From NCBI GenBank assembly GCA_964646605.1, contig CAZYEX010000155.1, positions 1 through 30,604 on the forward strand: a stretch of 30,604 bases of DNA, read 5' to 3'. Each line of letters starts with the position of its first letter. Within the stretch, counting starts at the first letter, position 1. This document shows positions 7,810 through 15,737 of the stretch, piece by piece. The position numbers were made by a program, and so were the translations under genes. Below the pieces are notes generated by a model that saw nothing but the letters and a program-made list of their open reading frames with translations, searched no databases and was not told the origin of the DNA. This DNA is from SBAX01 sp964646605. Its GTDB lineage: Bacteria; Planctomycetota; Phycisphaerae; UBA1845.

Positions 7810-9006
7810 TCAGGGCTGATCCTGCGGCGGCGCCGCGGCTGCATCGGCGTAGGGCGAGCGCTCGGGCAGCTTTCGATAGAGCACGGTCAGATACACGACG
7901 CCGACGACGAACAGCGACAGGCCGATGAACTGCGAAGCGGTCAAGCCCCCCACGTCATGGGGATTATCCACGCGGATCATCTCTTCCAGCATGCGCTGGA
8001 TGGGATACATGACCAGCAAAACTCCGATCACCACGCCGTGTCGTCGTCGGGCATAGAAAAGCGCCGACAAGAAGAGTGACAGAATCATGGCCCCTATCGA
8101 GGCGTAGAGCTGCGTGGGGTGGATGGGGAGGGAACGGCACTGCGCCGCAAGGTGCTCCAATTCGGACACCGACGTTCTGCGACCGGGCTCGACGCGAGAG
8201 GGGAAGCGTTGGGCGAACAGCAGGGAGTGGAGTTCGAGGGCCTTGGCCTTGGCTTTCTTGCCCGCCGCTTCGAGGGCGGCCTTGAGTTTCGCCGTGTCGG
8301 CGGATTCCGGGGCATCGCTTACGGCGCGGGCGTGGGACTCCTTGAGATCTTCATAGGCCCGGAGCGCACCCTCGCGACGCTCGACGGACATAGACATCAT
8401 GGCGTCGGGGACAAGCCAGGGTATCGGGTGCTCTTTGGTGGCGGTGATCAACTCCGCGGGGACGGTGACCTGCCGTTCCTCCCACTCCCGAGCCTGCGCC
8501 GGGCTGTAGAAGGGGAACTGAACGGCCCAGGTGTACGCGGGTTGGTGGTCCTGCGTCTGGCACATTCCGCCGAAACAGCAACCGTTGAAGAAACAACCCA
8601 GGCGTCCGAAGGCCAGTCCCCACATGGCGCTGGGGGCGAGTACGTCGAGATAGAGGCGGAGCGATTGTTTGCGAATGACGCCCCAGACGAGGAGGGCGAT
8701 CAAAGCTCCGAGGAATCCGCCGAGGAACTCCAACCCGCCCTCGGTGATGTCGATGATGGCGAGGAGTTGGTTCTTCGCGTCCGCGAATTGCGGCGTCCAG
8801 TAGTGAATGACATAAAACGCCCGGGCCCCGGCGACGCCGAAGAAGAGGCAAAGAAACGACACGTCGAGAACGCGGTCGGGGTCGGCGTTGACCTTGGCGG
8901 CGCGGCGCATGGCCAGCCACACGGCGCTGAGAAAACCGACCATCAGGCAGAAGCCGTAGGTCTTGATCTGGAATCCGCCGGGCAGTGTGAACAGTTCCGG
9001 ATACAT
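7810..9006 (-). CDS. lgt: Prolipoprotein diacylglyceryl transferase with a large insertion
   Basis: Lgt transfers diacylglycerol from phosphatidylglycerol to the lipobox cysteine of prolipoproteins in the inner membrane. The 398-residue protein has the multi-helix core: KTYGFCLMVGF at 15-25, GGLEFLGGFLG at 90-100, the signature variant GRLGCFFNGCCFGG at 134-147 (R135 and N141 in the position of the catalytic GRxGNFxN motif) and HPTQLYAS at 296-303. The usual length is about 260-300. The excess is a hydrophilic insertion at roughly 168-293 with an alanine/lysine-rich helical stretch (AALEAAGKKAKAKAL), sitting between core helices and presumably facing the periplasm. Hydrophobic helices at 303-320, 324-336 and 358-377 close the protein. 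ATG 9006 lies 60 bases from the end of panC on the same strand. Confidence 0.92.
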   Translation of the reverse strand: MYPELFTLPGGFQIKTYGFCLMVGFLSAVWLAMRRAAKVNADPDRVLDVSFLCLFFGVAGARAFYVIHYWTPQFADAKNQLLAIIDITEGGLEFLGGFLGALIALLVWGVIRKQSLRLYLDVLAPSAMWGLAFGRLGCFFNGCCFGGMCQTQDHQPAYTWAVQFPFYSPAQAREWEERQVTVPAELITATKEHPIPWLVPDAMMSMSVERREGALRAYEDLKESHARAVSDAPESADTAKLKAALEAAGKKAKAKALELHSLLFAQRFPSRVEPGRRTSVSELEHLAAQCRSLPIHPTQLYASIGAMILSLFLSALFYARRRHGVVIGVLLVMYPIQRMLEEMIRVDNPHDVGGLTASQFIGLSLFVVGVVYLTVLYRKLPERSPYADAAAAPPQDQP

Positions 9007-9067
9007 TTCAGCGCGCTTGCCGCCTGGCTCCTATACCGCCGCACTCTTGCAACGGGTCGACCCCATG

Positions 9068-9928
9068 CTACCCGTTGCCCGGCGGACCGTCCAGCGCCAC
9101 GTTATCGATCAGACGGGTCTTGCCGATCCGCACCGCGAGGCAAATCCGGGCCGGTCGGTCCACCGTGGTCATGATTTCCAGCGTATCTGCATCCACGACA
9201 TGCACGTAGTCGATCTGCGCTTCGCCGGCGGACAGGATGGTTTGGCGTATGCCGGCGACCAGGAAAGCCGCGTCGAGTTGGCCGCGGCGGACGTTCTCGA
9301 TGGCCGCAAACAGGGCGCGACTCAGGCTCGTTGCCTGCCGGCGCTCGGGCGGGCTGAGGTACGCATTGCGGCTGGACATGGCCAGACCATCGGCCTCGCG
9401 CACCGTCGGACAACCGACGATCTTCATGGGAATGTCGAGGTCCCGCGTCATCCGACGAATAACCTGCAACTGCTGGTAGTCCTTCTCGCCGAAGAACGCG
9501 GCATCGGCGGGAAGGATATGGAAAAGCTTGGCTACCACCGTGGCGACGCCGTCGAAGTGTCCCGGGCGATGCGGCCCGCACAGACCGTCGCTCAGTCCCG
9601 CCACGTGTACGGTCGTCTTAGCGCCGGCCGGATACATCGTCTCGACGGACGGAGTGAAGACGAGGTCCACGCCCGCGGCTTCGCACGCCCGCAGGTCCTC
9701 TTGGAGCGGTTGCGGATAGGCGGCGAAATCTTCGCTGGGCCCGAACTGTGTGGGGTTCACGAAGATGGTCACGGCCACGCGCATACAGCGGGCCTTGGCG
9801 GCGCGAATGAGCGACAGATGGCCTTCGTGAAGGGCCCCCATCGTAGGTACGAGGCCCACGGTTTCGCCGCTGCGCTGGGAGGCGCGGACGACGCCGCGAC
9901 AAGGTTCGATTTCGGTGTGAACGATCAT
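9068..9928 (-). CDS. panC: Pantothenate synthetase (pantoate-beta-alanine ligase)
   Basis: PanC condenses pantoate with beta-alanine using ATP, the last step of pantothenate (CoA precursor) synthesis, in the cytosol. Motifs (286 aa from ATG 9928) are PTMGALHEGH at 28-37 (ATP-binding HxGH), FVNPTQFGPSED from 56, GEKDYQQ at 147-153 and the KMSKS-like loop GLAMSSRNAYL at 181-191. Length is normal. The frame is open upstream to a TTG at 9955 that overlaps the kinase stop codon. I prefer ATG 9928 because the family usually begins a few residues before the first conserved strand, but neither start has a well-spaced Shine-Dalgarno sequence, so translational coupling to the kinase gene is possible. 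No panB, panD or other CoA genes are adjacent. Confidence 0.93.
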   Translation of the reverse strand: MIVHTEIEPCRGVVRASQRSGETVGLVPTMGALHEGHLSLIRAAKARCMRVAVTIFVNPTQFGPSEDFAAYPQPLQEDLRACEAAGVDLVFTPSVETMYPAGAKTTVHVAGLSDGLCGPHRPGHFDGVATVVAKLFHILPADAAFFGEKDYQQLQVIRRMTRDLDIPMKIVGCPTVREADGLAMSSRNAYLSPPERRQATSLSRALFAAIENVRRGQLDAAFLVAGIRQTILSAGEAQIDYVHVVDADTLEIMTTVDRPARICLAVRIGKTRLIDNVALDGPPGNG

Positions 9929-9951
9929 AACGACTCGGGAGCGCGGTCCTG

Positions 9952-12858
9952 TCAATTCCTCTCGTCGGCCGCGTGGGCCGCCTGGTACTCGGCCAGGCGC
10001 TGCTCCATCTCCTTGCGCTGCTGATGATACTCCAGCGGGATCAGGCCCATCGCCCGTTTCTGCGTCTCGATCGCTTTGGGCGTGTCGCCGGTCATGTGCC
10101 GGGCCAACGCCAGCGTGTCGAGGTAGTTCCAGCGTCCATAGGTCCCACGCTCCTCCGCCAGGGCGCAGGCCCGCTCCGCGAGAGGAAGCGCGGTTGCCGG
10201 GTCACGCAGGTCCCGCGCCTCGATGGTCAACAGGTCCCGGGCGTAGTCGTTCAGAACTTGCGGGCGTTCCCCCCCGCGCTCCATGAGGCGACGCAGGGTC
10301 TCCAGACGCTGACGGGCGAGGCGGGCGGCATCGTCCACGCGCCCCACGCCGCGGTAGTAGGTAGCCAGGCGCCCTTCATATTCCCAGCGTAAAACAGCCT
10401 CTTCCGGCATGAGCACGAGGGACCGTTGCTGGGTCTCGATGGCCTTTTCCGTATCCCCCGTTAGATGCTGGGCCAAGGCGAGTGCATCTCGGAAGTCCCA
10501 GTAAGCGCCGGGGCCTTTTTCTACCAGGGTGCAGGCGCGTTCCGCGAGACCTAGCCCTTCCTCTGCGTTTTGGTTTCGTCGTTCCTCCGGCCCTGTGGTT
10601 AGCAGGGTCCAGGCGTACAGGTTCATCGCTTTGACCGTAAGCACGCTCTGTTCGCCGAAAACGCGGCGGTATGTCCCCAACGCCTGTTCAAACAGCGCGC
10701 GGGCTTCGGGGAAACGATCGAGTTCCGCGTAGAACACGGCGAGGAAAAGCGTTGCCTCAAGCGTATGCTTATGCTCCTCGCCCAGGACGCGGCGGCGACT
10801 GGCAAGAGCGCGCTCCGTTAGAGTCACCGCCTCCTGGCTATGGCCGAGTCCGGAATACGCGATCGCCAACGATACCATCGGCCCCAGCGTTTCCGGATGT
10901 TCGTCGCCCAGTACGCGGCGCTTGATTGCAATGGTTTGCTCATACAAACTCGCCGCTTCGCTCGTGCGGCCGGTTTCGCGGTTCGCGAGGGCCAAGTTTT
11001 GCATGGAGCTCAGCGTGTACGGATTTTCTTCGCCGAGAGTCCGGCGGCGCTGCTCCAGGACATTCTTGTAAAGAGTGATCAGTCCCTCCAAGCGTCCAGT
11101 ATCCCTCATGAGGTTGCCCTTTAGGTTCAGGGCGAACAACGTTTCCGCATTCCCCTCTCCAAGCCCATGGCGGGCTTGCTCCACCGTCCGCTCGTTCAGC
11201 GCCCGAGCGTCGTCGATACGCCCCTGGAGAAAGTACAACCAGGTGAGCGCATTCATGGATCGGATGGTCTCGACGTGCTCTTCGCCCCGCAGGCGGCGAT
11301 ACATCTCGAACGCGACCGGCAGGTGCCGTTCCGCTTCGTCGTATATTCCCAGCCCGTAATAGCTTTGGCCGATCGTTGATCGCAAACGAGCCTCAACCAA
11401 TGGATTGTTGGTGAACTTTTCGCTGATGGTCTTCGACGCTTGGTCGAGCACCTGGCGCACGGAGACGTCCTTGCCGGATTGCCCCGGATCGACCGCCGCG
11501 AGCATGTCGGAGAGGAACTGGGTCACGCCCTCGGCCTCGACACGGGCTTGCTCCGCAAGCTCCCGCTCGCGGCTCTGTTCGCGTTCAGCTTTCATCGAAC
11601 GCAGTAATCCTAAGGTCGTTCCGATGATGCCCAGAATGAGGACTGCCGCGACCAGCGAACCGGCCAATACCGAAGCGCGGTTCCGCCGGACGAACTTCCT
11701 CATGCGATACCCGCGGGAGGGCGGACGGGCGACGACCGGCTCGTCGCCCAGGTGTCGGGCGATGTCCATGGCCAGGCCGTTGGCGGTGTCGTAGCGCCGC
11801 GTGCGGTCCTTTTCCAGACATTTCATCACGATCCAGTCGAGGTCGCCGCGGAGAACGCGGATGAGCGATTTGGGGTCCGTGTGCCGGTAACGCGCGATGG
11901 TAGTCAAATCCGAGCCGCGACCGTGAGGGAGCGGAGTGGGGCGTTGCTCGACCTGGGCAAGACCGCTTCCTAACGGGCGCGGCTCTGAACTCAAGGCGCT
12001 GATTCGCGTGGAGGGTTTGTGCGGCTCTTCCTCGCGGATGATGCGCACCATCTCGTTGTAGCCCGCGCTCTTGAGCTTGAGCGGGTCAAACGGCGTCGTT
12101 CCGGTGAGCAATTCGTAGAGCAACACGCCCAGGCTGTAGATGTCGCTGCGCGTGTCGATGTCCAGCCCGCTCATCTCCGCCTGTTCGGGACTCATGTAGG
12201 CCGGGGTGCCGATCATCTGACCTTGTTCGGTGTAGACCGTCTTTTCGGTCAGTTCGGCGTGGGTGGCCTTGGCGATGCCGAAGTCGATCACCTTGGTAAC
12301 CGGCACGCCGTCGTGCAACGTGACCAGCATGTTAGAGGGCTTGATGTCGCGATGGATAATGCCCTTCTGGTGGGCGTGTTGCACGGCGTTGCAGACCTGG
12401 ATGAACAGTTTCAGGCGCTGGGTCGTGGCCAGCTTTTCCTTGTCGCAGTATTCGGTGATGCGAACGCCCTTGACCAGCTCCATCACGAAGTATGGCCGGC
12501 CGCTCTCGGTCGCCCCCGCGTCGAGCACGCGGGCGATGTTGGGATGGTCCATCATGGCCAGCGCTTGCCGCTCGACTTCGAAGCGGGCGATGACCTGCTT
12601 GGTGTCCATCCCCAGCTTGATGATCTTGAGGGCCACGCGGCGTTTGACCGGCTCGCGCTGCTCGGCGGCCCATACGGTGCCGAATCCCCCCTCGCCGATC
12701 CTTTCGAGCAGCTTGTAACGACCGATTTGGGTTCCGACGTGTTCGGTTGAGCTTCGAACGGCGACGACCGACTGGGTCTCGTTCGGCTCGCGGCTCCCTG
12801 GAATGTCCACGATCGGTCTCCAGCGTTCGCCGAGTCGAAGGGCTTCCTTGCACCCCAT
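9952..12858 (-). CDS. Membrane-anchored Ser/Thr protein kinase with C-terminal TPR repeats
   Basis: This is a Hanks-type kinase of about 968 residues. Numbered from ATG 12858, it has the glycine loop GEGGFG at 55-60, catalytic lysine K78 (VALKIIK), HRDIKPSN at 169-176, DFG at 192-194, MIGTPAYMSPEQ at 215-226 and EKDRTRRY near 349, so it should be active. A hydrophobic segment at 396-419 (VLAGSLVAAVLILGIIG region) anchors it. The outer part from ~470 to the end holds tandem TPR-type repeats of about 42 residues, several with the phrase RRVLGEEHPETL, typical of planctomycete kinases. Residues ~290-317 are a translated palindromic repeat inserted in frame between kinase subdomains (see 11912-11985). 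ATG 12858 has no obvious Shine-Dalgarno sequence; the frame stays open to 12954. The gene diverges from the ECF sigma gene and may be co-transcribed with panC. Substrates are unknown. Confidence 0.92.
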   Translation of the reverse strand: MGCKEALRLGERWRPIVDIPGSREPNETQSVVAVRSSTEHVGTQIGRYKLLERIGEGGFGTVWAAEQREPVKRRVALKIIKLGMDTKQVIARFEVERQALAMMDHPNIARVLDAGATESGRPYFVMELVKGVRITEYCDKEKLATTQRLKLFIQVCNAVQHAHQKGIIHRDIKPSNMLVTLHDGVPVTKVIDFGIAKATHAELTEKTVYTEQGQMIGTPAYMSPEQAEMSGLDIDTRSDIYSLGVLLYELLTGTTPFDPLKLKSAGYNEMVRIIREEEPHKPSTRISALSSEPRPLGSGLAQVEQRPTPLPHGRGSDLTTIARYRHTDPKSLIRVLRGDLDWIVMKCLEKDRTRRYDTANGLAMDIARHLGDEPVVARPPSRGYRMRKFVRRNRASVLAGSLVAAVLILGIIGTTLGLLRSMKAEREQSRERELAEQARVEAEGVTQFLSDMLAAVDPGQSGKDVSVRQVLDQASKTISEKFTNNPLVEARLRSTIGQSYYGLGIYDEAERHLPVAFEMYRRLRGEEHVETIRSMNALTWLYFLQGRIDDARALNERTVEQARHGLGEGNAETLFALNLKGNLMRDTGRLEGLITLYKNVLEQRRRTLGEENPYTLSSMQNLALANRETGRTSEAASLYEQTIAIKRRVLGDEHPETLGPMVSLAIAYSGLGHSQEAVTLTERALASRRRVLGEEHKHTLEATLFLAVFYAELDRFPEARALFEQALGTYRRVFGEQSVLTVKAMNLYAWTLLTTGPEERRNQNAEEGLGLAERACTLVEKGPGAYWDFRDALALAQHLTGDTEKAIETQQRSLVLMPEEAVLRWEYEGRLATYYRGVGRVDDAARLARQRLETLRRLMERGGERPQVLNDYARDLLTIEARDLRDPATALPLAERACALAEERGTYGRWNYLDTLALARHMTGDTPKAIETQKRAMGLIPLEYHQQRKEMEQRLAEYQAAHAADERN
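11912..11985. repeat. Imperfect palindromic repeat inserted in frame in the kinase gene
   Basis: Two 23-base arms (11912-11934, beginning GAGCCGCGACC, and 11963-11985, ending GGGCGCGGCTC) match as inverted repeats at 20 of 23 positions around a 28-base centre. On the kinase strand the element is read as SEPRPLGSGL, a variable centre, and PLPHGRGSD. Other kinases of this type go straight from KPSTRIS to a short DLTTIARYRHTDP-like stretch, so the element is an extra module. I recall the same peptide strings from many annotated proteins of planctomycetes and other environmental bacteria, which suggests a dispersed repeat family; that part is memory, not shown here. Confidence 0.75.
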
Positions 12859-12947
12859 TACCGGGCTTGACAGGCCGACGGGTGAGTGCCGAACTCCGCG
12901 AAATGTACCGCAGGCGATGGGTATGGCACAATATCGGGCGACGCGGA

Positions 12948-12990
12948 CCCTCACCCCTGCCCCCCTCCCTCCTGGAAGGGCGAGGGGTTT
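12948..12990. repeat. C-rich/G-rich imperfect inverted repeat in the kinase-sigma intergenic region
   Basis: The stretch CCCTCACCCCTGCCCCCCTC followed by CCTCCTGGAAGGGCGAGGGG has imperfectly complementary arms around CCTGG. It resembles the CCCTCACCCC...AGGGGAGAGGG intergenic repeats common in environmental bacterial genomes. It lies between the divergent kinase (12858) and ECF sigma (13047) starts, where it could affect either 5' leader. I see no clear sigma-70 promoter in this 188-base gap. Confidence 0.4.
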
Positions 12991-13046
12991 CCGCGGACGC
13001 TAACCCTGGGGGGCGCGGCGTGTCTACCGGATAGGAATCGAGCGAC

Positions 13047-13646
13047 TTGGAGACGGATCTGGAAGTCAAGGACTCTTCGGAGACGGCCCTGGTTCGCCGG
13101 GCGCAAGGGGGCGAGGCGAAAGCCTTTGGGGAGCTCGTCCGCAGCTACCAGCGGCGGGCGATTTCTCTCGCGTACCGCTTGCTGGGGAATGCAGAGGATG
13201 CGGCCGATGTCAGCCAGGAGGCTTTCATCCGTGCCCATCGCTATCTCGCCCAGCTCGAGGACCCCAGCCGGTTCGGCGCTTGGCTCTTGCGGGTGGTGGG
13301 GAACCTCTCGCTGAACTATCGGCGCTCGCGTGCCGGGCGCTTCGCGGCCTCGCTCGATGACGCCATGGACGGCGGAGAAACTTTTCGACGAGCGGCGACG
13401 GGGCAACCCCTGCGGGTCGAACGGAACGACGACGACGGGCCGTTGCCCGCGGAATTGCACGGGGCCGTCGGACGAGCGATCGAACGACTTCCGGAGAAGC
13501 AGCGGCTGGCCTTGGTCCTCTTCAGCGTCGAGGGGCTGCCGCAAAAGGAAGTCGCCGACATCCTCGATTGCAGCGTGGAGCTGGTGAAATGGAACGTGTT
13601 TCAGGCTCGGCAAAAACTAAGGGAGTTGCTGGCCGAGCATTTGTGA
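13047..13646 (+). CDS. ECF-type RNA polymerase sigma factor
   Basis: The 199-residue protein has the two domains of an extracytoplasmic-function sigma factor. Sigma region 2 spans about 13-95 (ALVRRAQGGEAKAFGELVRS, GNAEDAADVSQEAFIRAHR, FGAWLLRVVGNLSLNYRR). Sigma region 4 spans about 140-196 (LPEKQRLALVLFSVEGLPQK then EVADILDCSVELVKWNVFQA). The linker of ~45 residues is fairly long. The start is TTG 13047 with AGGA about ten bases upstream; no ATG is available before region 2. The next gene, 76 bases downstream, encodes an anti-sigma-like membrane protein, the usual partner arrangement. The gene diverges from the Ser/Thr kinase, so kinase and sigma factor may respond to the same signal. The sigma's target promoter could not be identified here. 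Confidence 0.92.
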   Translation: METDLEVKDSSETALVRRAQGGEAKAFGELVRSYQRRAISLAYRLLGNAEDAADVSQEAFIRAHRYLAQLEDPSRFGAWLLRVVGNLSLNYRRSRAGRFAASLDDAMDGGETFRRAATGQPLRVERNDDDGPLPAELHGAVGRAIERLPEKQRLALVLFSVEGLPQKEVADILDCSVELVKWNVFQARQKLRELLAEHL

Positions 13647-13722
13647 GACGAGGCTGCGGCGTGCGGAGGGGAAGCGCCGCCGCCCGTCTCTGTCGTATAC
13701 GTGAATCGAACGGCGAAGGGCG

Positions 13723-14400
13723 ATGAATACACCGAACTTTCAACCTGACGACCCTGGGTTTCTGATCAGCCGTGCGCTGGACGGGGACCTGACACCGAGT
13801 GAACGGGAACAGCTCGAACAAGCTCTGCGTGAGTCGCCCGACCTGCGTCGTCAGGCCGATGAGCTCGGCGCCGCCGATCGTCTGGTGCGGCGGTGGGGTC
13901 ACCCAGGCGTCGATCTCGACTGGGAGACGCATGCGGCTTTGACGAGCGCGAACGCCGCGGCGCAAGGCGATGTCGAAGTCCTTGCGGGCGTCGATGTTCT
14001 CGTGCGTCGTTGGGCGGAACGTGAGCCGGGCGTTGATCTCGATGCTTTCACGGCCCGTGTATTAACGAAGATCAAAGAGGAAAAACGGGCGTCGCGGATG
14101 TCCCGCGTCGTGTATCGGATCGGGCTGCCGCTGGCTGCGGCGGCGGCGATCGCCGTCGCCCTGGTGGGACGGGATTGGTTTGCGCCGTCGCGCCAACAGG
14201 TCTGCGACGTGACCATTCGACCCGTGGCCCGGTCGGTCGCTGTTGTAGACGGATCGAGGAGGGAACCGACCGTGGTGGTTTCGTTCGCACCGCCGGTCGA
14301 GGACGCCCCCGCGCGGGCTGTGACCTCGAATCGGGGTGTGGGAGTCATGTTCATCGGAGCGGAATCCGAGCGGCGGGTCGAGGAAGGTTCGCCGTTGTAA
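13723..14400 (+). CDS. Anti-sigma-factor-like single-pass membrane protein
   Basis: The 225-residue protein follows the ECF sigma gene. Residues 10-50 (FLISRALDGDLTPSEREQLE and onward) resemble the N-terminal anti-sigma fold, but the zinc ligands of the ZAS type (HxxxCxxC) are absent. A hydrophobic segment at 132-149 (IGLPLAAAAAIAVALVG) is the only membrane span and leaves a C-terminal domain of ~75 residues outside. There is an internal duplication: DRLVRRWGHPGVDLDWETHA at 52-71 and DVLVRRWAEREPGVDLDAFT at 91-110, possibly two copies of a helical sigma-binding or spacer unit. The role is inferred from position and layout: it would hold the sigma factor at the membrane until a signal arrives. 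Start ATG 13723 follows GGCGAAGGGCG, a weak Shine-Dalgarno sequence. Confidence 0.7.
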   Translation: MNTPNFQPDDPGFLISRALDGDLTPSEREQLEQALRESPDLRRQADELGAADRLVRRWGHPGVDLDWETHAALTSANAAAQGDVEVLAGVDVLVRRWAEREPGVDLDAFTARVLTKIKEEKRASRMSRVVYRIGLPLAAAAAIAVALVGRDWFAPSRQQVCDVTIRPVARSVAVVDGSRREPTVVVSFAPPVEDAPARAVTSNRGVGVMFIGAESERRVEEGSPL

Positions 14401-14457
14401 GCGTGTACGCATCGACGCCTCGCGGCGACGCGAAATGCCTTAAGGGGGTGCAGATCC

Positions 14458-15585
14458 ATGTGGAGCTGGGTTCCAACCAGTTGGTTCGTCGCGGTGCTCA
14501 CCGCCGCGCCGTTGCTTTCGGATACGCGGGGTTTGATCGAGCAAGCGCTGGACGAGCCGACGAAGATTTCGCTCGAAAACGTCAAGCTCGCGGACGCGGT
14601 CCAGGCCCTGACGGAACAGACCGGGGTGCGGATCGTGATGGCCGCGGAGGTGATGGCCCTCATTCCGCAGGGGTCCGAGACGCGCATTCAGAAAGTCGAT
14701 ATCGCCAACATCCCCTTGCGCGAAGGACTTACGCGACTGTTTGCTCCTCTGGGGATGACCTGGGTGGTGCGCGAGGACGCCCTGGAGATTGTTCCCAAGG
14801 AGGCGATCGTCGGATTGGGGCGGAGTCCGACCTGGGCGGAGCTGCAGTTTCTTGCGGAGCTCTCTTCGACACAACCGGGGTTGGAGGAGAGCGCACTGAC
14901 GCGCCTTCAACCGCGGGTGCAGTTTCAGGTGCCGGAGTTGGGGAGCAATTGGTCCACGTTGGCCACGGCGATTCGTAGCGTCGGCGCGGGTCCGGGCGAT
15001 GAAGTGCTGACCGCGGCCTGTGCCAAGCTGGGATGGGCCTGGTCGCTGAACGGCGATCGCATCGTGGTCATGTCGCTGCAACATCAAGTTCGCCGTTTGT
15101 TGCAGCAGCCGATTTCGCTGCGGATGAACAACCGGCCTTTATTTGACGTGCTCACCGCCGTGGGAGCGCCGATTCGACTTCCCGTCCGCGCCGAGCCCGG
15201 GACGCTGGCCGCTTTGCCGCCCAACGTGCAACGTAATTTCTCGCTCAACGTCCAGGATCAGCCCGTCGAGCAGGTATTGGACTCCATCTCCGCCTACACG
15301 GGCCTGGGCTATCTCATCGGACCCGACGGGGTGATGTTTTATCGCCCGGAAGCTCGGGGCATGGAAACCCGCCTGACGGAACCGGCCTCGGTTGCGGCGC
15401 CGCCCTCCAACTCCGACCCCTACGTCGCCAAAATGGTGATTCCCATCGAGGACGGCAAGACCGTGGAATGGTTGATCCGCCGCTCGGAACTGCCCGAGGA
15501 CCTCCGCCAGATGCGTGACCGGGACCTCAACGACTTCATCGAGTCCGTCCGCAAAAAGGCCGCTGAGACGTCCGGGCGACCGTAG
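14458..15585 (+). CDS. Exported STN-domain (secretin/TonB short N-terminal type) protein
   Basis: The 375-residue protein begins with a signal-peptide-like segment (WFVAVLTAAPLL, residues 9-20). At least two beta-alpha units of the STN/secretin-N kind follow. The first is near 36-113: ISLENVKLADAVQALTEQTG, then IPLREGLTRLFAPLGMTWVV and ALEIVPK. A second, longer one lies near 221-300: ISLRMNNRPLFDVLTAV, then FSLNVQDQPVEQVLDSISAY and TGLGYLIGPDGVMFY. There is no secretin pore domain and no TonB box. STN domains occur in FecA-type receptors and secretins, where they contact periplasmic or membrane partners. Its place directly after the sigma/anti-sigma pair suggests it is a periplasmic sensor or partner. 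ATG 14458 has AAGGGGGTG about eight bases upstream, a strong ribosome binding site. The exact family is not recognised. Confidence 0.7.
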   Translation: MWSWVPTSWFVAVLTAAPLLSDTRGLIEQALDEPTKISLENVKLADAVQALTEQTGVRIVMAAEVMALIPQGSETRIQKVDIANIPLREGLTRLFAPLGMTWVVREDALEIVPKEAIVGLGRSPTWAELQFLAELSSTQPGLEESALTRLQPRVQFQVPELGSNWSTLATAIRSVGAGPGDEVLTAACAKLGWAWSLNGDRIVVMSLQHQVRRLLQQPISLRMNNRPLFDVLTAVGAPIRLPVRAEPGTLAALPPNVQRNFSLNVQDQPVEQVLDSISAYTGLGYLIGPDGVMFYRPEARGMETRLTEPASVAAPPSNSDPYVAKMVIPIEDGKTVEWLIRRSELPEDLRQMRDRDLNDFIESVRKKAAETSGRP

Positions 15586-15737
15586 CCCCAACGCGCTCTG
15601 AACTCCCTCCCGCGCAGCCTTGCCCCCGGGCGATACCGAGGCTAGCATAACCCGCCGTTGGGCGGAGGCTGTGGTGGAAGTTCGGGCCGGTGACGCCTAC
15701 CCCACGGCGACCGCCACGCGATTACGGATCAACGATC

